Shown here: piece after piece, positions 1 to 5,969 of the stretch | Position numbering within the stretch: position 1 is the first letter of the stretch | Layout of the letters: each line of letters begins with the position of its first letter | NCBI GenBank assembly: GCA_031284195.1 | Contig: JAITAI010000308.1 | Location: 1 to 9,381, forward strand | Direction of reading: 5' to 3' | DNA: 9,381 nt | From: Treponema sp. | GTDB taxonomy: Bacteria > Spirochaetota > Spirochaetia > Treponematales > Breznakiellaceae | Made by a program: the position numbers and the translations under genes | The notes under the pieces: generated by a model | Database searches by the model: none | What the model was told of the DNA's origin: nothing | What the model saw: the letters and a program-made list of their open reading frames with translations, nothing else

Positions 1-170
1 TTTGTCTTTGTTATGGTTATTACATACATTCCATATGTGTATGTATAAGATGTTGTTGAAGGTTTACTAGTACTGTCGCCACCGGGGCCGTCGTGATTGC
101 AACCGGTAACTATCATTCCGAATGTCAGCGCGCACGCTATCATTCCCGTAAAAAACAGTCTTTTTTTCAT
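1..170 (-). CDS. Lipoprotein, N-terminal part (runs off left edge)
   Basis: An open frame of 56 codons starts at ATG 170-168 and is still open at the window edge. It begins MKKRLFFTG, has a hydrophobic core (residues about 6-22) and a lipobox V-T-G-C with the lipidated cysteine at residue 24. The mature part starts NHDGPGG and is rich in Ser, Thr and Tyr (SYTYTYG). This is a classic signal-peptidase II lipoprotein signal, of a style common in Treponema, so the product should be anchored in the envelope. No conserved domain is visible in the 30 or so mature residues, so the function is unknown. There is no strong Shine-Dalgarno; the best is GAAAAG. A -10-like TACAAT sits at 208-203 without a matching -35. 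The start is set by the signal peptide. The tract is AT-richer than the genes to the right. Confidence 0.8.
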   Translation of the reverse strand, partial: MKKRLFFTGMIACALTFGMIVTGCNHDGPGGDSTSKPSTTSYTYTYGMYVITITKT

Positions 171-214
171 ACTAAACTTTTCATAAATATTGACTCATAT
201 ATATTGTAGAGATG

Positions 215-230
215 GCTTTCTAAAGAAAGC
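215..230. repeat. Short hairpin upstream of the lipoprotein gene
   Basis: GCTTTCT, two bases, then AGAAAGC: a seven-pair inverted repeat between the decayed transposase and the lipoprotein start. It could fold in the lipoprotein leader or be a leftover of the insertion-sequence end. No T-run follows on either strand, so it is not called a terminator. Confidence 0.4.
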
Positions 231-1015
231 TGAAATGATAGAAGGTCTACGCATTAATGAATACAACGCTTCTTTTACTACTCTCAAGAATTAGTCATGG
301 CCGATATGCCTTCTCTCCTTTATTCAACAGGTGCAATTTGCTTGCTTTCTTCGGTATTTGACTGTTTGGATGCAACTTCTCTATCCAAAGATACCCAAGG
401 TTTGCCTGTATCAGAATCGACTCATCTACCTCTTTCCCAATGGTGTCTTTATAGAGCTTGAAATCATGGGTGCTGGCTTGAACCTCTTGAACATCCAATA
501 CTTTTTTACTTTTCCGCTCAATAATCATCTGGGTCTTTATTGTATGGCGCTTCTTTTTATCGGAATATCACACGTTTTGGTTTGTTAGGCCCTTACCCTT
601 GTGGGGGCTTTCGGTCATATCTATCACCAGTGAATCGTATCCGTTGTTTCCTTGAGGACTTTCTTGCCCGGCAGTTTGAAAGGCTTATCTTTCACCGGAG
701 TATCCTCAATTCTCTATATCGTTTTGCAGACCGTGCTTTTGCCGACGGCGTATTCCGTTCCGATGCTTTCATAGTTCGGTATTCTCGTAAGTATTTTAGG
801 GCTATGTACCGCTTGTCTTCGACCGACTGTTTGGGCGCGCTGCCACCCTGCCGATGCAGTTTATCAAATTATTTTTGGAGTATAGATTTCATTATTTCAC
901 ATGGTTCCGGTTTTACCCCAAACCGCCGCTTGAATACTCTGTCTTTGGCACCCTGCGCCTTTTTCCCCGTCCCATTCGGGAGGTTATCGAACAAGTCGAG
1001 TAAATAAATCATCAT
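220..1015 (-). pseudogene. Decayed IS5-family DDE transposase
   Basis: Read on the minus strand, three frames join into one transposase. Frame one (from ATG 1015) gives MMIYLLDLFDNLP, then KRRFGVKPEP and IMKSILQK, with a TAA at 871-869, then FDKLHRQGG and LKYLREYRT. A frameshift near 770 leads to ESIGTEYAVGKSTVCKTI (helix-turn-helix region), a TAG at 716-714, then KDKPFKLPGKKVLKETTD. A second shift near 635 leads to VIDMTESP, KKKRHTIKTQ, ANLGYLWIEKLHPNSQIPKK and finally SSKRSVVFINA. Stops in this last frame lie at 570-568, 297-295, 249-247 and 222-220. The pattern fits IS5-type transposases of about 270 residues. The first catalytic Asp survives (codon 621-619), the second is Asn (402-400, ANLGY where DSGY or DLGY is expected), and the final Glu (V-E-H) is replaced by V-F. 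The gene cannot encode an active enzyme. Confidence 0.85.
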
Positions 1016-1042
1016 GTATACACAGAGAACCACTGCGACTAA

Positions 1043-1324
1043 TCAAGTTAAGGCATAAACGGTGCATAAAAATGCTGGAAGAGAAGATATATCCCAACAA
1101 GGTGTCGTTGTATACAGTGAAGGGTATATAAAAAGTCCGCAAAAAACAAGGCGGTTAAGCTGTTCATTGGCATGGATTAGCATTGGAATTTCCGCATCAG
1201 CAATATTGTATTTCGATGTGAACATGATAAAGATATTTAAAAGCAGAATCATTATGATCATGGCAGGCATTATTTTGTAAAACCACTTTTCCGGTTTTAT
1301 TGATTCCCCTTGATACTGTCTCAT
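1043..1324 (-). CDS. Hypothetical small membrane protein or truncated gene start
   Basis: A 93-codon frame starts MRQYQGESIKPEKWFYKI, followed by a strongly hydrophobic segment (PAMIIMILLLNIFIMF, residues about 20-35) and a polar stretch with EIPMLIHANEQLNRL. A charged N-terminus, one membrane helix and an outside segment would fit the start of a membrane protein. The last 25 or so residues (YTTTPCWDISSLP) look random, as if the gene were cut by the neighbouring insertion sequence. It reads away from lacZ, and a TATAAT lies at 1380-1375 on its strand, but I see neither a matching -35 nor a clear ribosome-binding site. I recognise no family. An overlapping 72-codon plus-strand frame (1062-1280) is an equally weak alternative. 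Confidence 0.3.
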   Translation of the reverse strand: MRQYQGESIKPEKWFYKIMPAMIIMILLLNIFIMFTSKYNIADAEIPMLIHANEQLNRLVFCGLFIYPSLYTTTPCWDISSLPAFLCTVYALT

Positions 1325-1351
1325 GCATACCCAAGTGTTATTGTTTTGTCA

Positions 1352-1379
1352 TTGACATTTATGAAACAGCATCTATTAT
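1352..1379 (+). promoter_or_regulatory. Promoter of lacZ, probably giving a leaderless transcript
   Basis: A perfect -35 box TTGACA (1352-1357) is followed after 16 bp by TATTAT (1374-1379). An alternative -10, TATACT (1377-1382), has a 19-bp spacer. Transcription would start around 1386-1389, essentially on the ATG at 1389. The start has no Shine-Dalgarno, which agrees with a leaderless or nearly leaderless message. The reverse strand of the same spot reads TATAAT (1380-1375), so a divergent promoter may overlap. Confidence 0.6.
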
Positions 1380-1388
1380 ACTATCATA

Positions 1389-4300
1389 ATGAACACCATA
1401 TCTCTCCCCCTTTGGGAGAATCCTGAAATCCAGAGTGTGAATCGCCTGCCTATGCGAAGTCCCCTCCTGCCCTTTGATTCCCCGGCTTCGGCCCTGGCCT
1501 ATGCTGTGGCGGGCCCGGAATTCCGATCCCCCTCGGATAATCCCTTTTACCTTGGTTTAGACGGGACCTGGTCCTTCAAGCTGCTCAATCATCCAATGGC
1601 GGATCAGCCTCTTGAGGAGGATCGGTCTTGGGGATCTTCTCCCCAATGGACGAAACCGGAATACCCGGTGGACCGCTGGAACAGCATCCAGGTTCCCGGA
1701 ACCTGGTCCCTTCAAGGTTATGACAAGCCCCATTATACCAATGTACAGATGCCCTTTGATCTTGTTCCGCCTCATGCGCCGGATCATAACCCCACCGGGC
1801 TTTACCGGCGTGGTTTTACCCTACCCGGTTCATGGAAGGGGCGACGGGTTGTGCTTCACATCGGTTCCGTGGAAAGCTGTTGTCTAGTCTATGTAAACGG
1901 CGCCTTTGTGGGCGCGGGAAAAGATACCCGGCTGCCTCAGGAATACGACATCAGTTCCTTTCTTACAGAGAGCCACCCTTCCGGTACTCCGGGGTTCAAC
2001 ACCATCTGCCTGAAGGTCGTCCGGTATTCTGATGCGAGTTATATGGAAGATCAGGATCAGTGGTGGTTCGGCGGCATCCACCGGAGCGTATTTTTATATT
2101 CTACCGAAGCTTGTTACATCAGAGATATCAAGGCCCTGCCGGGTATGATTGATGAGGACCATTCATGCTGCCGGGGAATTCTGGAGGTACACATTACTTT
2201 GGGAGGAACTGTTTCCCAGGGGAAGAGTACGGGAAACGCAGCGGTTCTTCCCGAAACCCCGGGCGCTGAAGTTTCTGTTGGAGCAAAGCGGGAAAGTCCC
2301 TTTACCATTCGCTGCAGTCTGTATCCCTTTACCCTGCCGAAAAACAAGGACGAGGCCGTACGGATCGGGTCGGCCTTAATGCAGGAAGTCAAACCGCTGG
2401 TTTCGGAAGAACTGACCTTGATCTGCAATTACCGCCTTAATACCAATACAGCGCAAACCACCTTAACAGTGGACGATCCGGCGGTCTGGTCCCATGAGGC
2501 TCCGAATCTGTATATCCTGGGAGTGAGTCTTTTCAGAGACGGAGGGCATATTGAAAGCGCCGCTTTCTGTACCGGCTTTAGAAATCTCCGGGTTGCCAAA
2601 CGGCAACTCCTCATTAACGGCAAGGCGGTTCTTATCAAAGGGGTAAACCGCCATGAACATGATGAAAAAACCGGTAAGACCCTTTCGGTGGAATCCATGG
2701 TACAGGACATTATGGTCCTGAAACAGCATAATTTTAACGCGGTCAGGACCAGCCACTACCCCAACGACGAAAACTGGTATGAGCTTTGCGACCGGTATGG
2801 TATATATCTTACCGATGAGGCAAATATAGAACACCACTGTTTTTATGATCAGCTCTGCCGGGACACTGCCTGGTCCTCTGCCTATATCAGCCGGGTCCAG
2901 CGTATGGCTGAACGGGACAAGCATCATCCTTCGGTGATCATCTGGTCCCTGGGAAACGAAAGCGGCGATGGTCCCAATCACAACCTTACCAGCGCCTGGA
3001 TTCGCGCCTATGATCCCACCCGGCCTGTCCATTACGAGGGAGCGGTTAGGCCGGAAAAGGGGCAGGGGGATTTAACCTTGGACAGCCTGTGCCGGGGCCG
3101 GGACATCACTGACATTATCGGCCCCATGTATCCTTCAATTAAACTCATCACCGATTTTGTAAAATACCGTGAAGATGAGCGCCCGCTTATTATGTGCGAA
3201 TATTCCCACGCCATGGGCAATTCCAACGGAAGCTTGGCGGATTACTGGGAAGCCATCGAAACCCATCACGGCCTCCAGGGAGGATATATCTGGGACTGGA
3301 TCGATCAGGGCCTTGAGGCTCATACCCCGGAAGGTCCCGATGGTTTCCGGCGGAAGTATTGGAAATACGGCGGCGACTTTGGAGACGAGCCTACGGATTA
3401 TGATTTTTGCCTGAACGGAATTTTATTCCCCGACCGGAGCCTCAAACCTGTCATGGAGGAATGTAAGCAACTTTTTTCTCCGGTCCGCTTACAGCCGGTT
3501 CTTGGTAAACCTTATAGCTTCATGGTGGAAAACCGTTTTGATTTTACCTCCCTTGAGGGGGTTGAACTCCACTGGGAGTTGAGGACCGAAGAGAAAATCC
3601 TGGCCCAAGGAACAGAAGCTCTGCCTGGTCTGCTGCCCGGGACTTCCGGAGAAATAGCCCTCCCCATCCCGAAACAGGTCAAGACCGGGGAACATCGAGG
3701 CGTTCTCTATATCCATGGGGATATCTGCTTGAAAAAGGATAGCCCCTGGGCTGAAGCGGGCTTTGTTATCGGCCGAACAGAAAGGATCATCCGGGAGACG
3801 CTTCCCCTCCTGCCGGATCGATTAAACTTCAATCCCGCTGTCAGGGAAATAGCCGAGGGGTTTACGCCTTCCCTGTTCCGGGTTCCCACGGAGAATGACG
3901 GCTTAAAAACCTACCGTCATTTGCGGGGAGATCCGGCAGCGGCTTTTTATTATAAAGACAAGGCCATGTACCCCTGGCTGGATATGGATTTACTTCACCT
4001 GCAATACGGGGATGAAAAAACCGAACCGGTTATATGGGAAGGATATTCCGCCATGAAATACAGGACGGTTCTTTTTTCGGGAAAAGATTCTACGGGGGTT
4101 TATAAAAACACCCCTCTGGGTTCCTACACCCGCATCACCGTACCAGCCGGTGAAACCCACCCTTTCATCATGGATATTACCTTTGATCTTGATCCCACCC
4201 TGCCAGAACTGCCCAGGGTCGGCTTGGTCGCGCCAATTCCCGCGTTTTATGATACCATGAGCTGGTTCGGTGAAGGCCCCCATGAATCCTATCCCGACCG

Positions 4301-4688
4301 CCGGGCCGGGGCTTTTTTAGGCTCCTGGGTACATGGTGTTGCCGATCTTGAAACCCCCTACATTGTACCCCAGGAAAACGGTAATCGGATGGGGGTCCGG
4401 TACATCCGATTATGGGGAAAAAATATCCCTGCTAAAAGCCCCCAATCCATCACCATAGTACCGGATAAACCGGTGATGATGAGCGCTTCTAGATATACCC
4501 AGGAAAATATGCTTGTAGCCCTGCATACCGGTGATTTGCAGGATCTGTCCATCGGAACAGCGGGGTATTATTTCCTCCATATCGACTGCGCCCAACGGGG
4601 TGTGGGAACCGGCGCCTGCGGACCCGATACTTTGGAACAGTACCGGGTCAGGCCAGGCATATTCACCATGAGATTGTATTTTTTTTAA
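1389..4688 (+). CDS. lacZ: Beta-galactosidase, glycoside hydrolase family 2
   Basis: Cytoplasmic retaining beta-galactosidase that hydrolyses lactose and related beta-galactosides; no signal peptide is seen. Its 1099 residues compare with 1024 in E. coli LacZ. Order: sugar-binding jelly-roll domain (about 45-240, with HYTNVQMP and SYMEDQDQWWFGGIHR), Ig-like domain (about 241-400), TIM barrel (about 401-695), DUF4981-type domain (about 700-795) and the small-chain domain (about 800-1099, WFGEGPHESYPDR). The acid/base Glu is E524 in WSLGNES and the nucleophile is E604 in MCEYSHAMGNS. Metal and substrate residues are also kept: E481 and H483 in DEANIEHH, H456 in RTSHYPN, and FCLNG at 673-677. 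Domain 2 carries extra residues, and the start of domain 5 is about 30-35 residues shorter than in E. coli. E. coli Trp999 is replaced around GACGPDTLEQY. No regulator, permease or thiogalactoside gene lies nearby. The start is chosen by homology (LWENPEIQSVNRLP) and has no ribosome-binding site. GC is clearly higher than in the tract to its left. Confidence 0.95.
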   Translation: MNTISLPLWENPEIQSVNRLPMRSPLLPFDSPASALAYAVAGPEFRSPSDNPFYLGLDGTWSFKLLNHPMADQPLEEDRSWGSSPQWTKPEYPVDRWNSIQVPGTWSLQGYDKPHYTNVQMPFDLVPPHAPDHNPTGLYRRGFTLPGSWKGRRVVLHIGSVESCCLVYVNGAFVGAGKDTRLPQEYDISSFLTESHPSGTPGFNTICLKVVRYSDASYMEDQDQWWFGGIHRSVFLYSTEACYIRDIKALPGMIDEDHSCCRGILEVHITLGGTVSQGKSTGNAAVLPETPGAEVSVGAKRESPFTIRCSLYPFTLPKNKDEAVRIGSALMQEVKPLVSEELTLICNYRLNTNTAQTTLTVDDPAVWSHEAPNLYILGVSLFRDGGHIESAAFCTGFRNLRVAKRQLLINGKAVLIKGVNRHEHDEKTGKTLSVESMVQDIMVLKQHNFNAVRTSHYPNDENWYELCDRYGIYLTDEANIEHHCFYDQLCRDTAWSSAYISRVQRMAERDKHHPSVIIWSLGNESGDGPNHNLTSAWIRAYDPTRPVHYEGAVRPEKGQGDLTLDSLCRGRDITDIIGPMYPSIKLITDFVKYREDERPLIMCEYSHAMGNSNGSLADYWEAIETHHGLQGGYIWDWIDQGLEAHTPEGPDGFRRKYWKYGGDFGDEPTDYDFCLNGILFPDRSLKPVMEECKQLFSPVRLQPVLGKPYSFMVENRFDFTSLEGVELHWELRTEEKILAQGTEALPGLLPGTSGEIALPIPKQVKTGEHRGVLYIHGDICLKKDSPWAEAGFVIGRTERIIRETLPLLPDRLNFNPAVREIAEGFTPSLFRVPTENDGLKTYRHLRGDPAAAFYYKDKAMYPWLDMDLLHLQYGDEKTEPVIWEGYSAMKYRTVLFSGKDSTGVYKNTPLGSYTRITVPAGETHPFIMDITFDLDPTLPELPRVGLVAPIPAFYDTMSWFGEGPHESYPDRRAGAFLGSWVHGVADLETPYIVPQENGNRMGVRYIRLWGKNIPAKSPQSITIVPDKPVMMSASRYTQENMLVALHTGDLQDLSIGTAGYYFLHIDCAQRGVGTGACGPDTLEQYRVRPGIFTMRLYFF

Positions 4689-4693
4689 AGGAG
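4687..4693 (+). promoter_or_regulatory. Strong ribosome-binding site directly after lacZ
   Basis: AAAGGAG, overlapping the end of the lacZ stop codon, lies six bases before ATG 4700. Such a good site at this spacing usually means a real downstream cistron, translationally coupled to lacZ. The frame it opens is not recognisable as a conserved protein. Confidence 0.6.
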
Positions 4694-4699
4694 TACTGG

Positions 4700-4945
4700 A
4701 TGATTCCCAAGATAGGCCTCTTATACCATGTCCTACAAGGTAAGCATAGGACTAAAGAAAACCTTAGCCAAAACCCAAGTACTTATCTCCTGGGGAATAC
4801 AGAAGTATCTATGCCCTTGGATTCAAATTTCCTAAACCCGCGTGTACTGGGAAGCTGTCCCCGGCACTACCGGATCCTGGATCAGAACCAGGGCAAAACA
4901 GAACCGCTGCTGAGCAGTTTTACCGGGTTTATTATTATACGGTAA
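4700..4945 (+). CDS. Hypothetical 81-residue ORF behind lacZ, possibly a gene remnant
   Basis: The frame starts MIPKIGLLYHVLQG, 11 nt after the lacZ stop, with a near-ideal ribosome-binding site (AAAGGAG, spacing 6). The rest is polar and low in recognisable pattern (NLSQNPSTYLLGNTEVSMP, then VLGSCPRHYRIL) and ends FTGFIIIR. I know no family that matches. The good initiation signal with a nondescript protein suggests either a small lineage-specific protein or the start of a second operon gene that has since frameshifted. In its favour, other frames of the same DNA hold better-looking pieces, such as VYWEAVPGTTGSW from 4842. No membrane segment or signal peptide is evident. Confidence 0.3.
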   Translation: MIPKIGLLYHVLQGKHRTKENLSQNPSTYLLGNTEVSMPLDSNFLNPRVLGSCPRHYRILDQNQGKTEPLLSSFTGFIIIR

Positions 4946-5012
4946 ACCCGGAACCGTTACCGGACTATTGCCAATCGGCTCTAGGGTGATTTCCATCAGG
5001 GGAAGGAAGTGT

Positions 5013-5291
5013 ATGAAACCAACAAAAACAAGATGAAAAATTCTGATAATCCTAATCTGGTTTGTCTCAATGGGTCTTTGCAATTCCTGCTATCCTGCAA
5101 TGGCTCTGATCCGCCATAGGGGGCTCACAAAAAAATCAGTCCGGTTAAAGCAGGAACCATACCCGATCCGTATATATCATAGCATGGATGAGCCGGTGTG
5201 GTGTAATGCGTTAGGATCCAGGCCGCACTTCCATGACCCGTGCATTGGGAAATGCCGGACCTTTTATTTTAGGTGGGGACAGTATGAATAA
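5013..5291 (+). pseudogene. Exported or lipoprotein-like ORF broken at codon 8
   Basis: ATG 5013 follows a purine-rich GGAAGGAAG ribosome-binding site (5001-5009). The frame reads MKPTKTR, a TGA (5034-5036), then KILIILIWFVSMGLCNSCYP and stays open to the TAA at 5289-5291, which overlaps the start of ssb. Ignoring the stop gives a basic N-region, a hydrophobic core and cysteines in lipobox-like positions, that is, a complete secretion signal. One base change (for example TGG or CGA to TGA) would explain the break. A second route is ATG 5033 with one fewer A in the following run of five, giving MKILIILIWF. The rest (residues such as RHRGLTKKSVRLKQEPYPIRIYH) matches no family I know. It may be a recent pseudogene or chance coding in a spacer. 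Confidence 0.35.
5271..5276 (+). promoter_or_regulatory. Ribosome-binding site fixing the ssb start
   Basis: AGGTGG lies seven bases before ATG 5284. This selects the MNNLNSILIEGN start, which is also where the family similarity begins, over an upstream in-frame ATG at 5233 whose extra 17 residues do not look like an SSB N-terminus. Confidence 0.6.
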
Positions 5292-5712
5292 CCTCAATTC
5301 AATTTTAATCGAAGGCAATCTGGTCAGGGACCCCATTTTCCGTTCCACTCCCAAGGGAACGCCAGTGTGTACCTTTAGTCTTGCCTCCAACCGGATCTAT
5401 AAAAAAGAGTCTGGTTTGGAAGAGGAAGTGAGTTTTTTTAATGTAGAGACCTGGGCGAAACTAGCGGAAAACTGTTATAACCTGGGCCACAAGGGCCGAG
5501 GAGTCCGGATAGTGGGCCGTCTAAAACAGGAACGATGGAATGACCCGGATGGGAAAGCTCACTCCAAAGTTACCATTGTGGCAGAACATGTGGAATTCCG
5601 GCCAGAATTTAGAAAGGAGGAAGACCATGTCGCGCTTAAAGCACGGGTCATGGCTGAGGAAACCCAGGGGAAATACGCTGAGGTAGAGAACTATGAATCC
5701 ATACAGTTTTAA
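5284..5712 (+). CDS. ssb: Single-stranded DNA-binding protein
   Basis: Binds single-stranded DNA during replication, recombination and repair. The 142-residue protein is one OB fold: MNNLNSILIEGNLVRDPIF (strand 1), GTPVCTFSLASNR, VSFFNVETWAKLAENC, GRGVRIVGRLKQERW and SKVTIVAEHVEFRPEF (to about residue 108). The order and spacing match bacterial SSBs. The tail after the fold is only about 34 residues and is acidic in places (EEDHVALKARVMAEETQG, AEVENYESIQF). The usual acidic tip ending D-D-I-P-F, which docks partner proteins, is here ESIQF. The start rests on the AGGTGG site and on homology. The gene is not in the common rpsF-ssb-rpsR order; it follows decayed DNA and faces a convergent operon. 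I saw no good promoter just upstream. Confidence 0.93.
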   Translation: MNNLNSILIEGNLVRDPIFRSTPKGTPVCTFSLASNRIYKKESGLEEEVSFFNVETWAKLAENCYNLGHKGRGVRIVGRLKQERWNDPDGKAHSKVTIVAEHVEFRPEFRKEEDHVALKARVMAEETQGKYAEVENYESIQF

Positions 5713-5739
5713 AGGTGAGTTCCTGCCCCTCCTCTGAAG

Positions 5740-5789
5740 CCCTTCCAGAAAGGGAACCGTTAGTTCCAGGGCTTTTCGTTAAGCCCTGG
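5740..5789 (+). repeat. Three successive hairpins after ssb
   Basis: CCCTT/AAGGG (5740-5744 with 5750-5754), GGAAC/GTTCC (5753-5757 with 5763-5767) and CCAGGGCTT/AAGCCCTGG (5766-5774 with 5781-5789, loop TTCGTT) lie end to end and share bases at their borders. AAGCCC at 5737-5742 could pair instead with GGGCTT at 5769-5774. The strong last stem has no T-run after it. The group may protect the ssb mRNA 3' end or act with the next hairpin in termination. Confidence 0.55.
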
Positions 5790-5797
5790 TTATATTC

Positions 5798-5828
5798 CGC
5801 TGTCCTAGGACAGCGTGGGGTCTTTTTT
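5798..5828 (+). terminator. 18-bp palindrome with downstream T-run, candidate ssb terminator
   Basis: CGCTGTCCTAGGACAGCG (5798-5815) is a perfect palindrome. As RNA it gives a seven-pair stem with a CTAG loop. A run of six T (5823-5828) follows, but seven bases past the stem, which is further than in a typical intrinsic terminator. It is the best terminator candidate for the plus-strand transcript. A palindromic protein-binding site is the alternative. Confidence 0.4.
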
Positions 5829-5969
5829 GCGTAAACTTCCCGCTAAAGGTCAATGCGTTCCGGGCCTAGGTATCATCATAGATCATACTTACGTTTCGGC
5901 CACCGAATCAGGCGGAGTATTCCTTTTACTTATAGGTAGACCCCTTGACCCTCTTGCTTCGGACTATGT

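Larger units (their letters stand above)
200..1050 (-). mobile_element. Remnant of an IS5-type insertion sequence (ends not resolved)
   Basis: The transposase pseudogene fills most of this stretch, so it must be the body of an old insertion sequence. I could not find convincing terminal inverted repeats or a target-site duplication, so the limits are approximate. The element lies between the lipoprotein gene and a possible membrane-protein fragment. Confidence 0.6.
4689..5283 (+). other. Decayed-looking spacer between lacZ and ssb
   Basis: About 600 bp with no convincing intact gene. Contents in order: the ribosome-binding site and 81-codon ORF after lacZ; a stretch at 4842-5012 in frame with codon 4842 that reads VYWEAVPGTTGSW, hits a TGA at 4914-4916, then continues to GTVTGLLPIGS; a second frame over the same bases reads FYRVYYYTVN; and from 5013 an exported-protein-like frame broken by TGA. 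The W-x-A-V-P-G and T-V-T-G-L-x-P pieces, about 39 codons apart, faintly resemble a fibronectin type III repeat, but this is weak. No tRNA, promoter of good quality or terminator was seen here. Confidence 0.45.

Noticed and set aside
167..184. Five-codon mini-ORF (MKSLV) whose TGA overlaps the lipoprotein ATG
   Set aside because: It has no ribosome-binding site and is too short to tell from chance, though translational coupling cannot be excluded.
540..1007. 155-codon plus-strand open frame opposite the transposase
   Set aside because: The minus strand clearly reads as IS5-type transposase pieces, so this is an antisense shadow.
1062..1280. 72-codon plus-strand frame with hydrophobic C-terminus
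   Set aside because: It overlaps the minus-strand membrane-protein frame, whose hydrophobic segment comes from the same DNA; there is no ribosome-binding site or family match.
2463..3032. 189-codon minus-strand frame inside lacZ
   Set aside because: It lies wholly opposite the catalytic domain of an intact beta-galactosidase and has no recognisable motifs.
4815..4840. GGATTCAAATTTC resembling a tRNA T-arm
   Set aside because: No matching acceptor stem, D-arm or anticodon arm can be drawn around it.
5895..5907. TTCGG-CCA-CCGAA hairpin as terminator of the minus-strand operon
   Set aside because: The stem is only five pairs and no T-run follows on the minus strand, so no terminator for that operon could be supported.
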